From the NCBI GenBank assembly GCA_944474755.1, contig OX104115.1, forward strand, positions 58,656,648 to 58,720,647: 64,000 nucleotides of DNA. Reading direction: 5' to 3'. Source of the DNA: Limnoperna fortunei. Lineage: Eukaryota > Mollusca > Bivalvia > Mytilida > Modiolidae. The notes beneath the pieces were generated by a model. That model searched no databases. It was not told the origin of the DNA and saw nothing but the letters and a program-made list of their open reading frames with translations. Below are positions 15,301-24,421 of this stretch, piece after piece. Made by a program: the position numbers and the translations under genes. Position 1 is the first letter of the stretch. Each line of letters starts with the position of its first letter.

Positions 15301-18300
15301 TAACTGCTTTCTCCAAAGAGCTTTGAAAGTATTGACAATGAATAAAGTAATGGCCATAGTCTGCTCCCTCAACAAACGTTATTATTTGAAATTTTCAAAA
15401 GATGAAAACTGCTGTTAAATTTAAACTGCCGTAATAGTGGTATACATATCCCTTCACATTTATTTTGTAATATTTCATTAATTTTACAGTTTTTATAAAA
15501 TGAATATCTCTAGCAAATATAATGTCACTATTTTTATTTTTATCATTTTAAAAATCCATCTGTTAAAATTAATTCTATCTTTCTCAATAAAGAGAACATA
15601 TCTGTAGATTATTGAACACGGTTAAATAGTTTACTATTTAGAACACCTGAAATATATATTCATACATTAAATCTACTTTCATGTGGTTTTGTACTAAACC
15701 ACAACAATCCACATCCACTTTTTATCACACATCACTTCGTTTAATAATATTTAGCCGATATCCATCATTGTGGGTAACAAATGCAATCTTCCAATAAAAA
15801 ATGGAGATTTCAAACAATTCTAATACTAGCGTATGTCGTTTAACATGTTTACATGTATTTCTATATTTTAAGAAGAGATGACATGTATTATTGTTCATTT
15901 ATGTGCTGAACGTGAAACACCCAAGCAGCTTTTTTTGTTGTGTCTCTCTTATTTTGACAATGTTCACAGTGAATAAATTACCCTTAAAGAATGTGTCATA
16001 CATGTCTATCGAGGCAAGAATGAAAGCCTCATTTATACATCTTGTTTGACTACTCTTCGACTAGCATATAATCATAAACGCCACAACTGTTTCTGCTAGG
16101 AAAGAAATGAATACGAATTAAGTGTTAAAATTAGAGTATTTGGCGTGGTACAAATATGCCATAACCGGAGAAAAGGAACGTAAAATGTTTTCAAGCGCTG
16201 ATGAGATGAAGTAATTGAATAATAGATGATATATATATATATATACAAATCAATCGGTGTTAATAACAAGCTATTGCCTCGTTCAAATCAGGATTTTGTC
16301 CTCTTTGCAGCTACGCAAAGAAACAATTTATCTTGTTGCAGTTTTTATAAGTTTTTAGACTGTATAAAACTACATCGGTAAATCCATATAAATTGGTTCT
16401 AAAGGTTCTAGATCACCCAATTAGCATTATCTGTACCTTTAGTTTCTTATTTTTTAACAATAGAAAATAAATAGGATTGCAATCAAGGATAGTTATTTAT
16501 GTAGCTATAATTGCGTATTTAATTTGGGTCCGATTTGGATTTTTTCAATTATATTACTCTTCTTGACTTTGATTGCTTGATTTATTGATACAAGTACAGA
16601 ATAGTGTTACTTCTATGAGTAGTCTGTAAAAAAACACATCGCAAAAAGTATTGTAGCACCGATGTGTCCCAAATGTGCACAACTGGATTAAAGTTGGGTC
16701 TTCTTGCTGTCCATTTCAATGTGACGTCACAACAAAGCATGGTGTGGTATGGCGTTGTTCTCCATGAATTTGGGTGTCGTCGATAAGGAATGATAATCAA
16801 AATTAGGGAGTACGTTTGTTTTTAGAATTGTTTTTAGAATGTCATATGAAATATCTCCTTAAAATATTACTTTGACACCAACAATATTGCATTCTTCATA
16901 AGCAGTCTGTGGTTACCGTCAAACTCGAACTCTGCCATCATTTACATGCAATATAAAACGGTTCTCGTAGGACCAAAGGAAGTTTTCAAAGAAGCTGTAT
17001 TCCATTGACGAAAGGCTGGGTACAATTGTAAAAGTGCTGTTTTTATGTCTCTTTCTGTAATATTATTGCTGAAGGCACAACGTTCGTTTCAACGCAGCTA
17101 CATTGTATGTTAAGAAACGGTTTCTGGCTTACCAGCTGTCTTATTGTCATGTCTTCTCGTTCAGATCTCACTAAGGGTCTTCCAGGAATTGGACGGTTCT
17201 TAACATAATTTTTATCGTTTGATATTAACATTTGATTTGAATAATCATTGAATATTAATTAATTACGCGTATCTGTCATCCAAATAATTTACCCTCGAAC
17301 ATTATTGGATGTGTCGCTCTATATTACCAAATGACAATGACACTTTTATGATAGCAAAAATACAATAAACGTATCAGTTAATGTCATAATTATAATTTTT
17401 ATTGTATAATTAAGTTAACCCAATTTGTTTTTTTTAAACATCTAAATATAAGTACTTGCACTATCCTACTATTATTTTCTGGTAAACAAGGGCCTTTGTG
17501 CTCAGTCTACTTTTAATCGCTTTAAGTCGACACTGAGGTTGAGGGTTCGAAGTTCACTGTTGGAAAGTGTACTCCATACCGTCCCTAATTGGCAATGATT
17601 GTTAGTTTTTCTACCGAAATTTTGGCGCACATTCCAGCTGCTACCTGCCCCTGCCTCCCCCCCCCCCACCAATAAAAACTGGACGCAATGGTACAGCTAA
17701 AACTTACATTGTGCTTTTGTTTATGTTCCACATCAAACACTATAGATTTTGACTAGATCTGTTCAAAATGTGCGGAACAACTTCACTTTGGACCCATTCA
17801 AATACGGGTATGTAATTTCAGAGATAAAAAAGAAGGGGCGCATAATTACGCCTTGTCCCCCTTCCCCGCACAAATAAAACAATTTAAAAAGTTGTGTTAC
17901 TCAGAACTCTTTCCTTAGAAGGATGCAACATATACTATATGCTCACCAGCTTGTTTAGTTATTTACCCCATAGTACTTTTAACATTATGAATAAAATAAC
18001 TTACCAATTACACTTAAAAATGTTACTTTGTCTTGACAGCAATCTTGACAGACATAATTGCCACTGTCAGTAACATTAACATTGCGTATGGTTAAGTTTG
18101 ATATATTATCGATATAATACTTTTCATCATTTGTGAGCTGTTTCCAATCACCACCCACGCCTTTTAGCCATATTCTAGTAGTGAAAGGACATGTCAATGT
18201 GGCATTATTTCCTTGTACTGCATCATCTACAAATATAAAAAAGTCATAAGTTTCGTGTTTATGCTTACATGTATATAATCTGTATATTGTGTTTCAATGC

Positions 18301-21152
18301 AAATAAGTGATCATAATACCATTTACTATTACAAGTACCAACCTTGGAAATTTCTGTGTCACTTTCTACAAATAGAAAAGGTAGAACATTTTCCATGTGC
18401 AACTGTTTCACTTCATTTCGTTAAACATGTTTTGTCAACTATGACAGATTAAAATGCCACACATCATTAGTATTATGTTTCCATGCGACTATATGGACAG
18501 CAAAGCAAGACTTCGCGCCATGTACGTATTTACCAATTTTCAGTAAAGAACTTACCCCAACAACGACCTCGAATATGACGATCTGCTTTTGATATCATGC
18601 AGAAAACTTTTGCCACATATCTCTTGAGATCTTCAAGAACCCGGACCGTCCTAATTTTGTCGTCCCAGAAAAAGAATGTAAAAGTCCTAATCATTTTGGA
18701 CAATCTGTTTTATATTAGTACCATGATTTTTATACGAGACCAAACATTCTATATGCATCCAGAGAGTGTGATGTAAAACGTTGTTATCGTTTAGTTTGAT
18801 CAACCGTTTCTTAATTTCATTCATTCTATTTGGCGTCTAGATCCGCAGATTTAAACATGATTGAGTTTTAAAAGATCGATCAATACCATAAAGCAATACA
18901 TAAGTAGACAAGATTTGATGTAAAAAGACAAGAATTTCTCCTTATACTCTGTATACTCCGGTTACTTATCTGAATCGACAACATTTATTCTAAATAGTCA
19001 CATCTCCGTTAATATAACATACAGTAACATAGGATCCTCACTATTGATCATCAATCACCATGACCTTGAAAAAGGTTTAAGGTACAAAATCAAGATCATC
19101 TTTTACATGACTTTTTGTAACAGTAAACTCCAGTACAACAATTAAATTTATTATAAGTAGTCGAATCTCAATGACTAGAACAAGTATTGAGATCGGATCT
19201 TCGCTGTTGTTTATGTTGACCTTTAGAACACTCAAGGTCAAAGTCCTATTTTTAAATTGTTTTCAATTTATAGTAGGGGCAGTACTAACATAACATAAAC
19301 GTAACTTAAACCAGTCAAAATATCTGCTTTTGATATAAAAAATTCCAAACAACCAGTCAGGTTGACCGCTTGGACTGCACAGAATTTTGTCAAAATCTCT
19401 GCTTTTGCCGTCGTTTGTTATGTAAAAAGCTTGTTTTAGTACGTTACAAATAATAAAGGAGGTTAAATTTGCATAAAATACCATATGTTAATATACATAT
19501 ACTAAAATGTAATACTTGCAAACTATAGTCAATGATTCAAAACGTACCTAATTAAGAAATTTGACCCCATATCATTTGGGTCAAAATATGTCCAAAAAAC
19601 TAAAAACAAAATTGTCGCGAAGGATATATTGTAATATTGTAATGTAAAATATATACATTCTGACCCACTAATCCAATTAAAACATCTCACGGCCATTTCT
19701 GTCAAAAGTTTGAAAACTGTCATCGGAGATAAGTGATCTCCGTTTTGAACTATTTTCAGTCATTATCAATGGATTTATTACGTCATGACTTTGTTGAGAC
19801 GTTTCGGTGCATTCATTTGATTGATTAGTCTGTAACGGACATCTCATTGTTAATGATGACATAAGATTGTAAACAAGTACTTATTCATCAAAACATTGTC
19901 GGGAAATGAATTGATTGTGGAGTTTTGTTAATTTAAGTTTAAAAAAGAGTAATCTATCGTTTGCTTTGTGCTTGGTTATAGCTTCATTGCAGAGTAATTT
20001 TTGGTCAAAGATAACAAAGTCTATAAAGTAACGTCATCTGGTATTCAATACTATAGACAAGTGACAACTTTTATGACGCTCTATATAGTGGAACCCTTAA
20101 GGCTGTTCGCAACTCTTTGTTCGGGTGTTTTTCACGTTTCCAAAAAGCCACAAGAAAACAACCACAAAAACTACTAAATAGAAAAAAACACATAAGAAAT
20201 GATTTGCCAATCGACTTTAACAAGGGATAATGGTGCTCATAAGACCTGGTATAAGGAAAAACTTTCAGTCAAAAACAAACATCATAATGAACACATAACA
20301 CGTGTGTCATAATATATCATTTAATTTATCAATTAGGTTCATATATGGGATTAATTCTGCACAAAGTCAATTGTTGATCAATGTAAATTCTGTTAAATTT
20401 AACCCAATAAAGGTACCGGGTATGTGTGTGAACTGTTAAGATAACTGCTAGTGTTAGTAATAAATAATCTTAGTAGTCATAATATTCAATTTAGATATAC
20501 AAGGAAGTGACCTGATATTTACTTTAAACTTTAAATTGACTAAGTGTAACGTCAACAATTACTGGCGTTGTTTAGACGCAAGGTTTAAAGGCACATTACC
20601 CTTTAAGACATTTAAACTGATTTAAGTTTCATCCTTTATATACGTCAGGAGTAATACCAGTGTCAAAAATAATATTAAAACGCTTAACATAAATAGAAAG
20701 CAAGAAAAGCATCTGCATGATATATTCATTTCCTACTAGATCAGGACCACATTACTTTACTTATATTTGGCAATTTATTTACTATTACGTTTATTTCTGA
20801 TGCTATTTCCAGATTTAAGTCGTAGAATTAGGAATTTATCAATATCAAGTTTCTTTGTATCGCTTTTCGGCACGATTTAAAAAAAACTCATACAATTCAT
20901 TTAGATAAACATCGATTTAAAGCTTTCTGTCGTTTGTACAAGAATGTAAGACTTTCTCAAAACCTTTTTGAGTTTGAGCCTTGTACCACGGATTCCTGCG
21001 ACCTGCTTTATAAACTTGGCTACTCTGCGTCGCCTGTATGCATTGATGAACCGTTAAAATTAATTAAAAAATTAACACTTACCTGCATTTGAACTGTAAA
21101 TGTTTATCGAAAGCAGTAACAGTCCTAATATTTTCGATATAAATCCAGACAT
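179..21152 (-). CDS. Ig-domain receptor with a degenerate tyrosine-phosphatase domain (spliced, long form)
   Basis: Predicted type I membrane receptor. Coding exons in order: 21152-21083 signal peptide; 18226-18005, 14574-14344, 12093-11815, 11421-11170, 10988-10722 and 10423-10136, one Ig domain each; 8200-8089 membrane segment; 7646-7591 and 4867-4782 juxtamembrane; 4283-4170, 3644-3581, 3094-3051, 2258-2231, 2206-2178, 2055-1927, 1600-1478, 1140-998 and 320-179 phosphatase fold. Every junction carries the phase and the sum is 2679 nt (892 aa plus stop). Rough layout: signal 1-23, Ig 24-536, membrane about 543-566, phosphatase fold about 622-892. The fold follows the PTP order (EYE, RV, DFW, TxxW, GR), but the catalytic Asp and Cys are gone. 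It should therefore bind or scaffold rather than dephosphorylate (inference). Weakest links are the donor at 8088 and exons 3051-3094, 2231-2258 and 2178-2206. The phosphatase half could instead be a separate gene, but the duplicated remnant at 25-30 kb also pairs the signal exon with phosphatase exons. Confidence 0.7.
998..1140 (-). CDS. Phosphatase-fold exon over the WPD loop and P-loop, both degenerate
   Basis: Acceptor ACACAACAG, donor GTTAGT, phase 0 to 2. The frame reads EKETVMQVKLYKTTNWKV..., then ...KEPVMVALIGR. In active PTPs these positions read TxWPDHGVP and PxVVHCSAGVGR. Here WPD is NWK and the HCSAG stretch is shortened to VAL, so neither the acid nor the nucleophile is present. 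This exon is deleted from the second copy at 25-27 kb. Confidence 0.7.
1478..1600 (-). CDS. Phosphatase-fold exon (SEFLPNTTE)
   Basis: A 41-codon exon in phase 0-0, acceptor TGTTGCAG, donor GTATGT. It begins ISEFLPNTTEPINTPSFKVE and matches the PTP stretch C..YWP......YG...V. It is conserved almost residue for residue in the inverted copy at 26273-26395, with a similar acceptor and donor, which supports it being a real exon. Confidence 0.72.
1927..2055 (-). CDS. Phosphatase-fold exon (DFW motif)
   Basis: A 43-codon exon in phase 0-0, acceptor TTTAATAG, donor GTAACT. It contains IDDFWTMITNYHVGYIVLL, the counterpart of the PTP motif (DFWRMVWEQNVRVIVML), preceded by a YIITTVPHQSQ stretch where PTPs have YIATQGP. 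This is the clearest single phosphatase signature in the gene. Confidence 0.75.
2178..2206 (-). CDS. Candidate 29-nt microexon of the phosphatase fold
   Basis: Twenty-nine bases between a TTAGGCAG acceptor and a GTAAGT donor, phase 1 to 0, read as NLQSTKVQI. It is needed to bring the RVF microexon (2231-2258) into phase with the DFW exon. The exon and its acceptor are kept in the second copy at 25674-25702, though the donor there is weaker (GTAGTG). Confidence 0.45.
2231..2258 (-). CDS. Candidate 28-nt microexon with PTP RV motif
   Basis: Twenty-eight bases between a strong acceptor (TTTATCTACAG) and a strong donor (GTGAGT), phase 0 to 1, read as FYEEKTRVFG. It sits where PTPs have PYDxxRVxL. 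The second copy at 25622-25649 keeps both splice sites and reads FYAEKTGVYG. Confidence 0.5.
2718..2900 (+). repeat. tRNA-derived SINE copy 1
   Basis: Ends in the block TCTCCGGGTACTCCGGCTTC followed by a C-rich run, then AAAAAAACTGGACGC. The same tail is shared with copies at about 17.5, 34.8 and 55.0 kb and, inverted, at 38.4 and 59.0 kb. It lies in an intron and is absent from the duplicated block at 25-28 kb, so it may post-date that duplication. The 5' edge is approximate. Confidence 0.6.
3051..3094 (-). CDS. Candidate short exon of the phosphatase fold (EENITKAV)
   Basis: Forty-four bases after an ATATTTTACAG acceptor, phase 1 to 0, read as ATIAEENITKAVIK. It could correspond to the ENxxKNRY stretch of PTPs. 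The donor GTTTGT is weak and no second copy survives to test it. Confidence 0.35.
3581..3644 (-). CDS. Phosphatase-fold exon (ALESKPILRDATDYE)
   Basis: Acceptor CCATTCTAG, donor GTAAAT, phase 0 to 1, 64 nt. It continues directly from the EYE end of the upstream exon, giving EYEALESKPI..., like the EFEAL start of PTP domains. Confidence 0.55.
4170..4283 (-). CDS. First exon of the phosphatase fold
   Basis: A 38-codon exon in phase 0-0, acceptor AAATTTAG, donor GTACTT. It reads TSSQIDMNKM...ARDFIRILQDK...IRKEYE and matches the opening helix of PTP domains (...F..Y......L..EFE). A diverged copy at 27337-27442 carries a 9-nt deletion in the frame and 1 nt less near the acceptor. Confidence 0.68.
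4782..4867 (-). CDS. Juxtamembrane exon with tyrosine motifs
   Basis: An 86-nt exon, acceptor TTATTTTTAG, donor GTAAGT, phase 1 to 0. It reads ELHLYDETQMSHSTDTKS then PVYINTSKEL. LYDETQM and VYINT could be phosphotyrosine docking sites (inference). LYDETQM echoes NYETQDM in the preceding exon. Its second copy lies exactly where the duplicated block ends (about 27960) and is lost. Confidence 0.6.
4906..4998. repeat. Short inverted repeat beside the Penelope remnant
   Basis: Arms of about 24 bases (CTTTCTTTGGTTGTTGTGCT... and ...TACAACAACCAAAGAAAG) face each other around a 40-base spacer, immediately left of the element at 5040. It may mark the insertion junction. Confidence 0.5.
5040..5450 (+). 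mobile_element. Penelope-like retroelement 3' remnant (GIY-YIG domain plus 3' end)
   Basis: The plus strand reads CGTYNFQYVGET...MRLNNHR, the typical start of the GIY-YIG endonuclease of Penelope-like elements. After a frameshift near 5165 it reads HLKTTGHSFD and WIHQLNTLEPDGLNERN, the family's usual end. The reverse transcriptase part is absent, so this is a 5'-truncated dead copy. It sits in an intron of the receptor gene on the opposite strand. Confidence 0.75.
5403..5440 (+). ncRNA. Hammerhead-ribozyme-like motif in the Penelope 3' end
   Basis: CTGATGA (5406-5412) is followed by GCTC / GAGC arms (5414-5417, 5425-5428) and GAAA (5429-5432), which is the hammerhead core order. Penelope-like elements are known to carry such motifs. 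An unpaired A follows CTGATGA, and I could not assign stems I and III or a cleavage triplet with confidence. Confidence 0.5.
5451..7590. repeat. Intron with dispersed GTCAAGGTCAAAGGTCA-type repeats
   Basis: From about 5880 to 7020 there are several diverged copies of one unit: a tttcaccattga-like segment, runs of AAGGTCAAAGGTCA, then stretches about tissue-neutral AT-rich spacer. Clear pieces lie at 5890-6000, 6240-6270, 6660-6740 and 6960-7020. Related pieces occur at 19010-19250 and 33130-33560. No exon was seen here until 7591. Confidence 0.5.
7591..7646 (-). CDS. First cytoplasmic (juxtamembrane) exon of the long receptor form
   Basis: A 56-nt exon, acceptor TTTTCATAG, donor GTAACT, phase 2 to 1. 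It reads KWANSKQNHNYETQDMEK. The basic start fits a stop-transfer flank. Its phases fit exactly between the internal donor of the membrane exon (AAAAG|GTTGTT) and the exon at 4782-4867, and that fit is the main reason to call it. Confidence 0.5.
8032..8037 (-). promoter_or_regulatory. Candidate poly(A) signal for the short receptor form
   Basis: AATAAA on the minus strand, 20 bases past the TAA at 8058; a second lies at 8005-8010. Either would serve a transcript ending in the short tail. Confidence 0.3.
8058..8200 (-). CDS. Transmembrane exon, ends in a short tail and stop (short form)
   Basis: Phase 1 entry. It reads AEPLKSI then the hydrophobic span SIVGSVVGGVFGGIVAVVL..., then YTKR and RLFDRILFAQ with TAA at 8060-8058. 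Unspliced, it gives a 583-aa receptor with an 11- to 12-residue tail. An internal AAAAG|GTTGTT donor (exon edge 8089) removes the tail and continues to the exon at 7591-7646. The membrane exon itself is clear; the choice between the two ends cannot be settled from sequence alone. Confidence 0.8.
8201..8865. other. Intron, nothing recognised
   Basis: AT-rich intron between the membrane exon and the truncated Ig exon copy. I see no exon, element or repeat. Confidence 0.5.
8866..9042 (-). pseudogene. Truncated duplicate of the sixth Ig exon
   Basis: The frame reads KDGAKYNGSTVKIPLLIIYN then TDSGIYICYVENQMG...GKSVKLVVQG, nearly the C-terminal half of the Ig exon at 10136-10423. A donor (GTGTAC, phase 1) is present. 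The N-terminal half with the first cysteine and the tryptophan is missing and replaced by AT-rich sequence. An AG at 9043-9044 would allow a phase-1 start, so it could in principle splice in 59 codons, but the product would be half an Ig fold. Most likely a decayed exon copy. Confidence 0.65.
9043..10135. other. Intron, no exon recognised
   Basis: AT-rich intron. A short GGCGAGAATTAC phrase recurs at about 9280-9290, 9428-9440 and 9460-9468, probably a decayed repeat. Nothing coding was seen. Confidence 0.4.
10136..10423 (-). CDS. Ig domain 6 exon
   Basis: A 288-nt exon in phase 1-1, acceptor TTTATAG, donor GTACGT. It reads IPLVNTFQENVVAIIGG..., first Cys in TIIQCTF, Trp in GVSWMKDD, and the closing motif DSGIYICNVEN. 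This is a complete I-set-like Ig domain of about 96 residues. It shares AIIGGN with domain 3 and is the parent of the half-exon at 8866-9042. Confidence 0.85.
10722..10988 (-). CDS. Ig domain 5 exon
   Basis: A 267-nt exon in phase 1-1, donor GTAAAT. First Cys in VTLQCVIYD, Trp in LKWRVNG, closing motif YDTGIYQCES. It lacks the AIIGGN phrase of domains 3 and 6. Confidence 0.83.
11170..11421 (-). CDS. Ig domain 4 exon
   Basis: A 252-nt exon in phase 1-1, acceptor TTTTTTAG, donor GTACGT. First Cys in VTIECTV, Trp in AVYWYKDN, closing motif TDRGGYKCLVSN. Two possible N-glycosylation sites, at NVT and NVS. Confidence 0.83.
11815..12093 (-). CDS. Ig domain 3 exon
   Basis: A 279-nt exon in phase 1-1, acceptor AATAG, donor GTATGT. 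First Cys in VTLDCTVTG, Trp pair in DIWWTGG, closing motif SDSGSYTCHGTN. The start ILNQTYLAIIGGN resembles domain 6. Confidence 0.82.
12094..14343. other. Intron, no exon recognised
   Basis: A 2.2-kb AT-rich intron between Ig domains 2 and 3. Open stretches on the plus strand are shadows or short. I found no Ig-like splice-bounded frame and no clear element. Confidence 0.5.
14344..14574 (-). CDS. Ig domain 2 exon
   Basis: A 231-nt exon in phase 1-1, acceptor TTTTTTTTCAG, donor GTAAAT. First Cys in VVWACPNTG, closing motif YDSGQYQCNVNS. It is shorter than domains 3-6 and related to domain 1 (TIRNLDV here, TIRNVNV in domain 1). Confidence 0.83.
14575..16580. other. Intron, nothing recognised except a TA microsatellite
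   Basis: AT-rich intron with a (TA)n run at 16230-16244. No exon was seen. Confidence 0.4.
16582..17235 (-). mobile_element. Dead Tc1/mariner-like transposase relic
   Basis: Three collinear blocks on the minus strand match Tc1-like transposases. Near 17190-17100: IPGRPLVRSEREDMTIRQLV (GRP motif region). Near 16979-16917: SYENRFILHVNDGRVRV followed by a stop (cf. TDESRF...NDGR.RVWR). Near 16740-16660: LKWTARRPNFNPVVHIWD (cf. WPA.SPDLNPIEHLWD). Frames are interrupted by stops and frameshifts. The first catalytic Asp-Glu is degraded (YEN). It sits in the intron between Ig1 and Ig2. I did not find the terminal repeats. Confidence 0.7.
17490..17700 (+). repeat. tRNA-derived SINE copy 2
   Basis: Contains CGACACTGAGGTTGAGGGTTCGAAG (B-box-like GGTTCGA), a TAATTGGCAATGATTG middle, a C-run, then AATAAAAACTGGACGC. 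Same orientation as copies at 2.8, 28.6, 34.9 and 55.0 kb. Confidence 0.6.
18005..18226 (-). CDS. Ig domain 1 exon
   Basis: A 222-nt exon in phase 1-1, acceptor ATATTTGTAG, donor GTAAGT. First Cys in ATLTCPFTT, Trp in RIWLKG and GDWKQL, closing motif TDSGNYVCQDC. A CC pair just after the closing cysteine is unusual. Confidence 0.83.
18227..21082. other. Large first intron, mostly featureless
   Basis: AT-rich. It contains dispersed AAGGTCA-type repeat pieces at 19010-19250. The segment from about 20510 rightward (through the signal exon to 21320) is the parent of the duplicate at 29220-30360. No exon was seen. Confidence 0.45.
21083..21152 (-). CDS. Signal-peptide exon of the Ig/phosphatase receptor
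   Basis: ATG at 21152. It reads MSGFISKILGLLLLSINIYS then SNA, with donor GTAAGT in phase 1, a typical cleavable signal peptide. Phase 1 fits Ig domain 1. A near-identical exon at 30118-30187 has lost its donor. Confidence 0.82.
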
Positions 21153-23421
21153 TGTATTTTCTTTGATATCAGTCTACAAGGAAGTGAATATGTACCCACT
21201 TAATTGTTGGAGTTGTAAACATGAACACGGTAAATATAATAAAAGTGACGTCATTATTTATTCACTCAGGTATGTCGTGTTAAATTTAAAAATAAAAGAT
21301 TTCATTTTAAATACTTGACTTGGTAGCGAAACAATTTACATTCTTGAACAAAATAGAGTACTTTATAATAATTGTTAAAGTAGATAGGATGGAGATGCGT
21401 TTTGTTTTATCAAGGAGGAGTGGAATTTATCTTCTCAGAGTCAGCGAATGTGTATATTGCGAGCGGAAATATATCTGGACGACTATAGACACTTTTTTAG
21501 GAAGGATTTGCCCCCGCCCCTCTTTCCCCCATCTACTTTTTTTGTGCCATGTATAGCGAATAGTCTCAAAACTGCTTAAATCTATGGCATTGATTTGTTA
21601 CATATTAAACGTGTGGGAAAATTAATAATATTGATACAGAGGAGTACATTCTTTATATGTATTATTACACTATCAATAAAATGTGTTGAATATAGTTTTT
21701 CGATTTGGTAGCTGTATGACTGTCGTTAGAATTAGATTTAAATACTGTCAAATTTGGTGCTAATCCTCACATTGATGTGACAATCTGCCACCCATTCGCC
21801 TGCACCATGTCCAGCGCTCTAGGTCATTCGGCCAAATCCGCTATATATAAAGCTTCATAAACTGAGGTGAAACGTAGAGATAGATATAATTAATGTGTAC
21901 TAGCGTGTGACGATGGAATTTTCGTGACCAATGCATATAATCTGACAGTAATCTAAGGGGGTGTTTGTGTATGTCTTATATATGAAGTCAAAGTCACTTA
22001 TCATACAGGCACAGCACGTAAATTATAAACATACGTCTTAGTATTGTGACAACCATATAATATATATATATATCTATCCAGCGGATTTCGGAAGCATCAG
22101 AGATACAAGGTTAACACCAGATATTTATATACGTCTACAAATTATGCTGAACACTGTTAGAATTAGAATTAAATACTGACTGGATAACGCAACGAGTACA
22201 AACGGGTGCACGTGAGCTTACCATGCACTCAGTCTGCTCAATCTGAAATCGGCTATTTACGGTAGACTATATTGGGACGATTTTGCTGAAGGAGTGTAGT
22301 TTTTCTTAGAGGAGTATTACAGGGGATGATTTTGAAAAAAGCTCGAACGTTTCGAAATGAATAATAATATTGTTTTGTGGCTTCTTAAAATGTTTGTGTT
22401 GCCGTGAGAATAAGGGCATTTTGTATGTACGAATTATGATGAATTATGATTAATATGTTAGGAGTTAAATGTGTTGCTAACATCTATGCAGTAATGAGCA
22501 ATATTAATGCTATAGGTGGTTCTCAACCCTCAAAAATGATTAGTCAACTGTAATGGAGGCTCGGTGAATATTACATTTTATCTCGTTGATAAGTCCGGAT
22601 ATCGACCTATATTCAAGTCAGTAATTGTTTGATGATACTTTAACGAAGACCCAAAGTTAATAAAACCTTGGTTACTGGTTCCCCAGTATAAATATTTATA
22701 CATACATACTGGCCCATTCTTGTCAAATAGCTTAAACGGTATGTAAGGGACACAGAAAACAGATGAAAATTAGATTCGCATTTCTTAGTGGTATGTGTTT
22801 GCATTCTTTTGTCACGAGATTTGTTTGTAATTGGGTGACACGTATAAATACTTTAGGAGTTCGAAATTTTAATTTAATTATAACATATATAAGTATATAA
22901 TCATTTATTGAAAAATTAATTATACTTGCAAAAATATCATTTGTGCTTGTAATAGCTACGCACCACAAAAAACGACCGAGCCTCACCTTTTTCCTGTTTC
23001 CTAAACTTTAATACATAAATTGTTTATTTGATGACAGTTTACGTAAAGGTTTTTCTGACTTTGAGAAGTCTTGTACATACTAAATTATATTCAAATTTTC
23101 AAGTCAAAACAATTATACATCGACCACTATTATTTCACATAATAGGAAACTGTGAAGTGTTTGTTTCATTATTCGTTTTTAGTCGTTTGATACAATCGAA
23201 ATTATCACATGGTCATTGTTCAATACAAATACATCACTTTCAGATTATATGAATTGTTTTTATTGACAACGACTGTAATGAAGATAAAACATTTTACAAT
23301 GCAGTAATAAGAATACATTTATCAAAATTAAAAACATACAATTCAAATATATATATAAACATCTAAATAAAACAGTTAAGATGTAATCAATATACACTTG
23401 CAAATCTGTAAATGGCATATT
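21153..23421. other. Upstream region of the receptor gene; no gene seen
   Basis: AT-rich intergenic DNA with a (TA)n run near 22060. The first 170 bases are duplicated at 30188-30360. The 5' UTR and promoter should lie here, but I could not identify core elements. Confidence 0.4.
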
Positions 23422-23496
23422 TTAGTCGATAACTTCATATGTATGTTCGTTTTGTAGAAAGTTATCGATGACTCTGTAACAAAGATCATACTCCTC
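23422..23496 (-). CDS. Orphan cytoplasmic-tail exon with tyrosines
   Basis: After a TTTTAG acceptor the frame reads EEYDLCYRVIDNFLQNEHTY then EVID and TAA (23424-23422), phase 0 entry. The acidic, tyrosine-rich, short terminal exon looks like a receptor tail (YDLCYRV, TYEVI). Its upstream partner may be the membrane-like exon at 24422-24543. I do not recognise the gene. Confidence 0.4.
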   Translation of the reverse strand, partial: EEYDLCYRVIDNFLQNEHTYEVID

Positions 23497-24421
23497 CTAA
23501 AATACAAAAAATACAAATTAGAAAGTCATAGCTTTGTCTAGAGTTGCTCACATTTTCTCACATTTATACTTTTTAACAACTTCCATAGCAACGACGAGGA
23601 ATAAGCAAATATGAAGTGTGCCAATAAAAATCTAATTATGTTTTCATAACCGTTATTTTTTATAAATGCTAATATTTATGCTAGATGTGATAATGTTTAC
23701 AAACATATTTCTATAGTCACTGTGCAAGAAATTAAAAACTTGCGTCCTATTTGTTTTATATCAGGTTTCACTCAAATTTCTCAAGTTAACATGTTGAGCT
23801 TTGCCGTTTGGTCCGTAAGATTTAATTTATCTTAAGAATGAAGGTAGAAACAAAATACCGAACACTAACGAAACTATCAAAAAGACAATCCACTAAATCA
23901 AGTCCAAGAAACTGGCAAACTTTGGAATCAGCAACCAAAATATAGCAATGGCCTTGACTTGGTATTTCAAAAGAAATGGTGGGTTTAACCAAGTTTTATG
24001 GCAATCCAAGCCTTCCGCTTTCAATTACTGTATTATGTGAGTTGGTTTGTTGATGAAAATTGATGGGTATCATATATCAGTAGTCAGTAATAGGTGTATC
24101 GAATAATCATCGCAGCACAATCCCTGTGTACTGAATTAAACAATAGGGAGAACTATCTGTGATAATATTTTCAGATGAGGTATAATATTTTTCAACAAAG
24201 AAATTATATATATAGTAAAACTAATTAAAGGCGCGGACGAATCGTTTTTTCATATAACCTTAGCTAATAAGTTTATCTCGCAGAAATTGGCGACATTTGC
24301 AAAAATCAGCTTACTTCTAGCACGCTCTTGCATACCTGATCAAAATGAAACTCAATATAAAAATGTACGGTATAAATTAAAATATATCAGAATGACTAAC
24401 AAATGTTTGAAATAATTCTTG

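Noticed and set aside
20830..21092. About 88-codon plus-strand open stretch without ATG, opposite the signal exon
   Set aside because: Not conserved in the duplicate at 29.5-30.1 kb, so unlikely to be coding.
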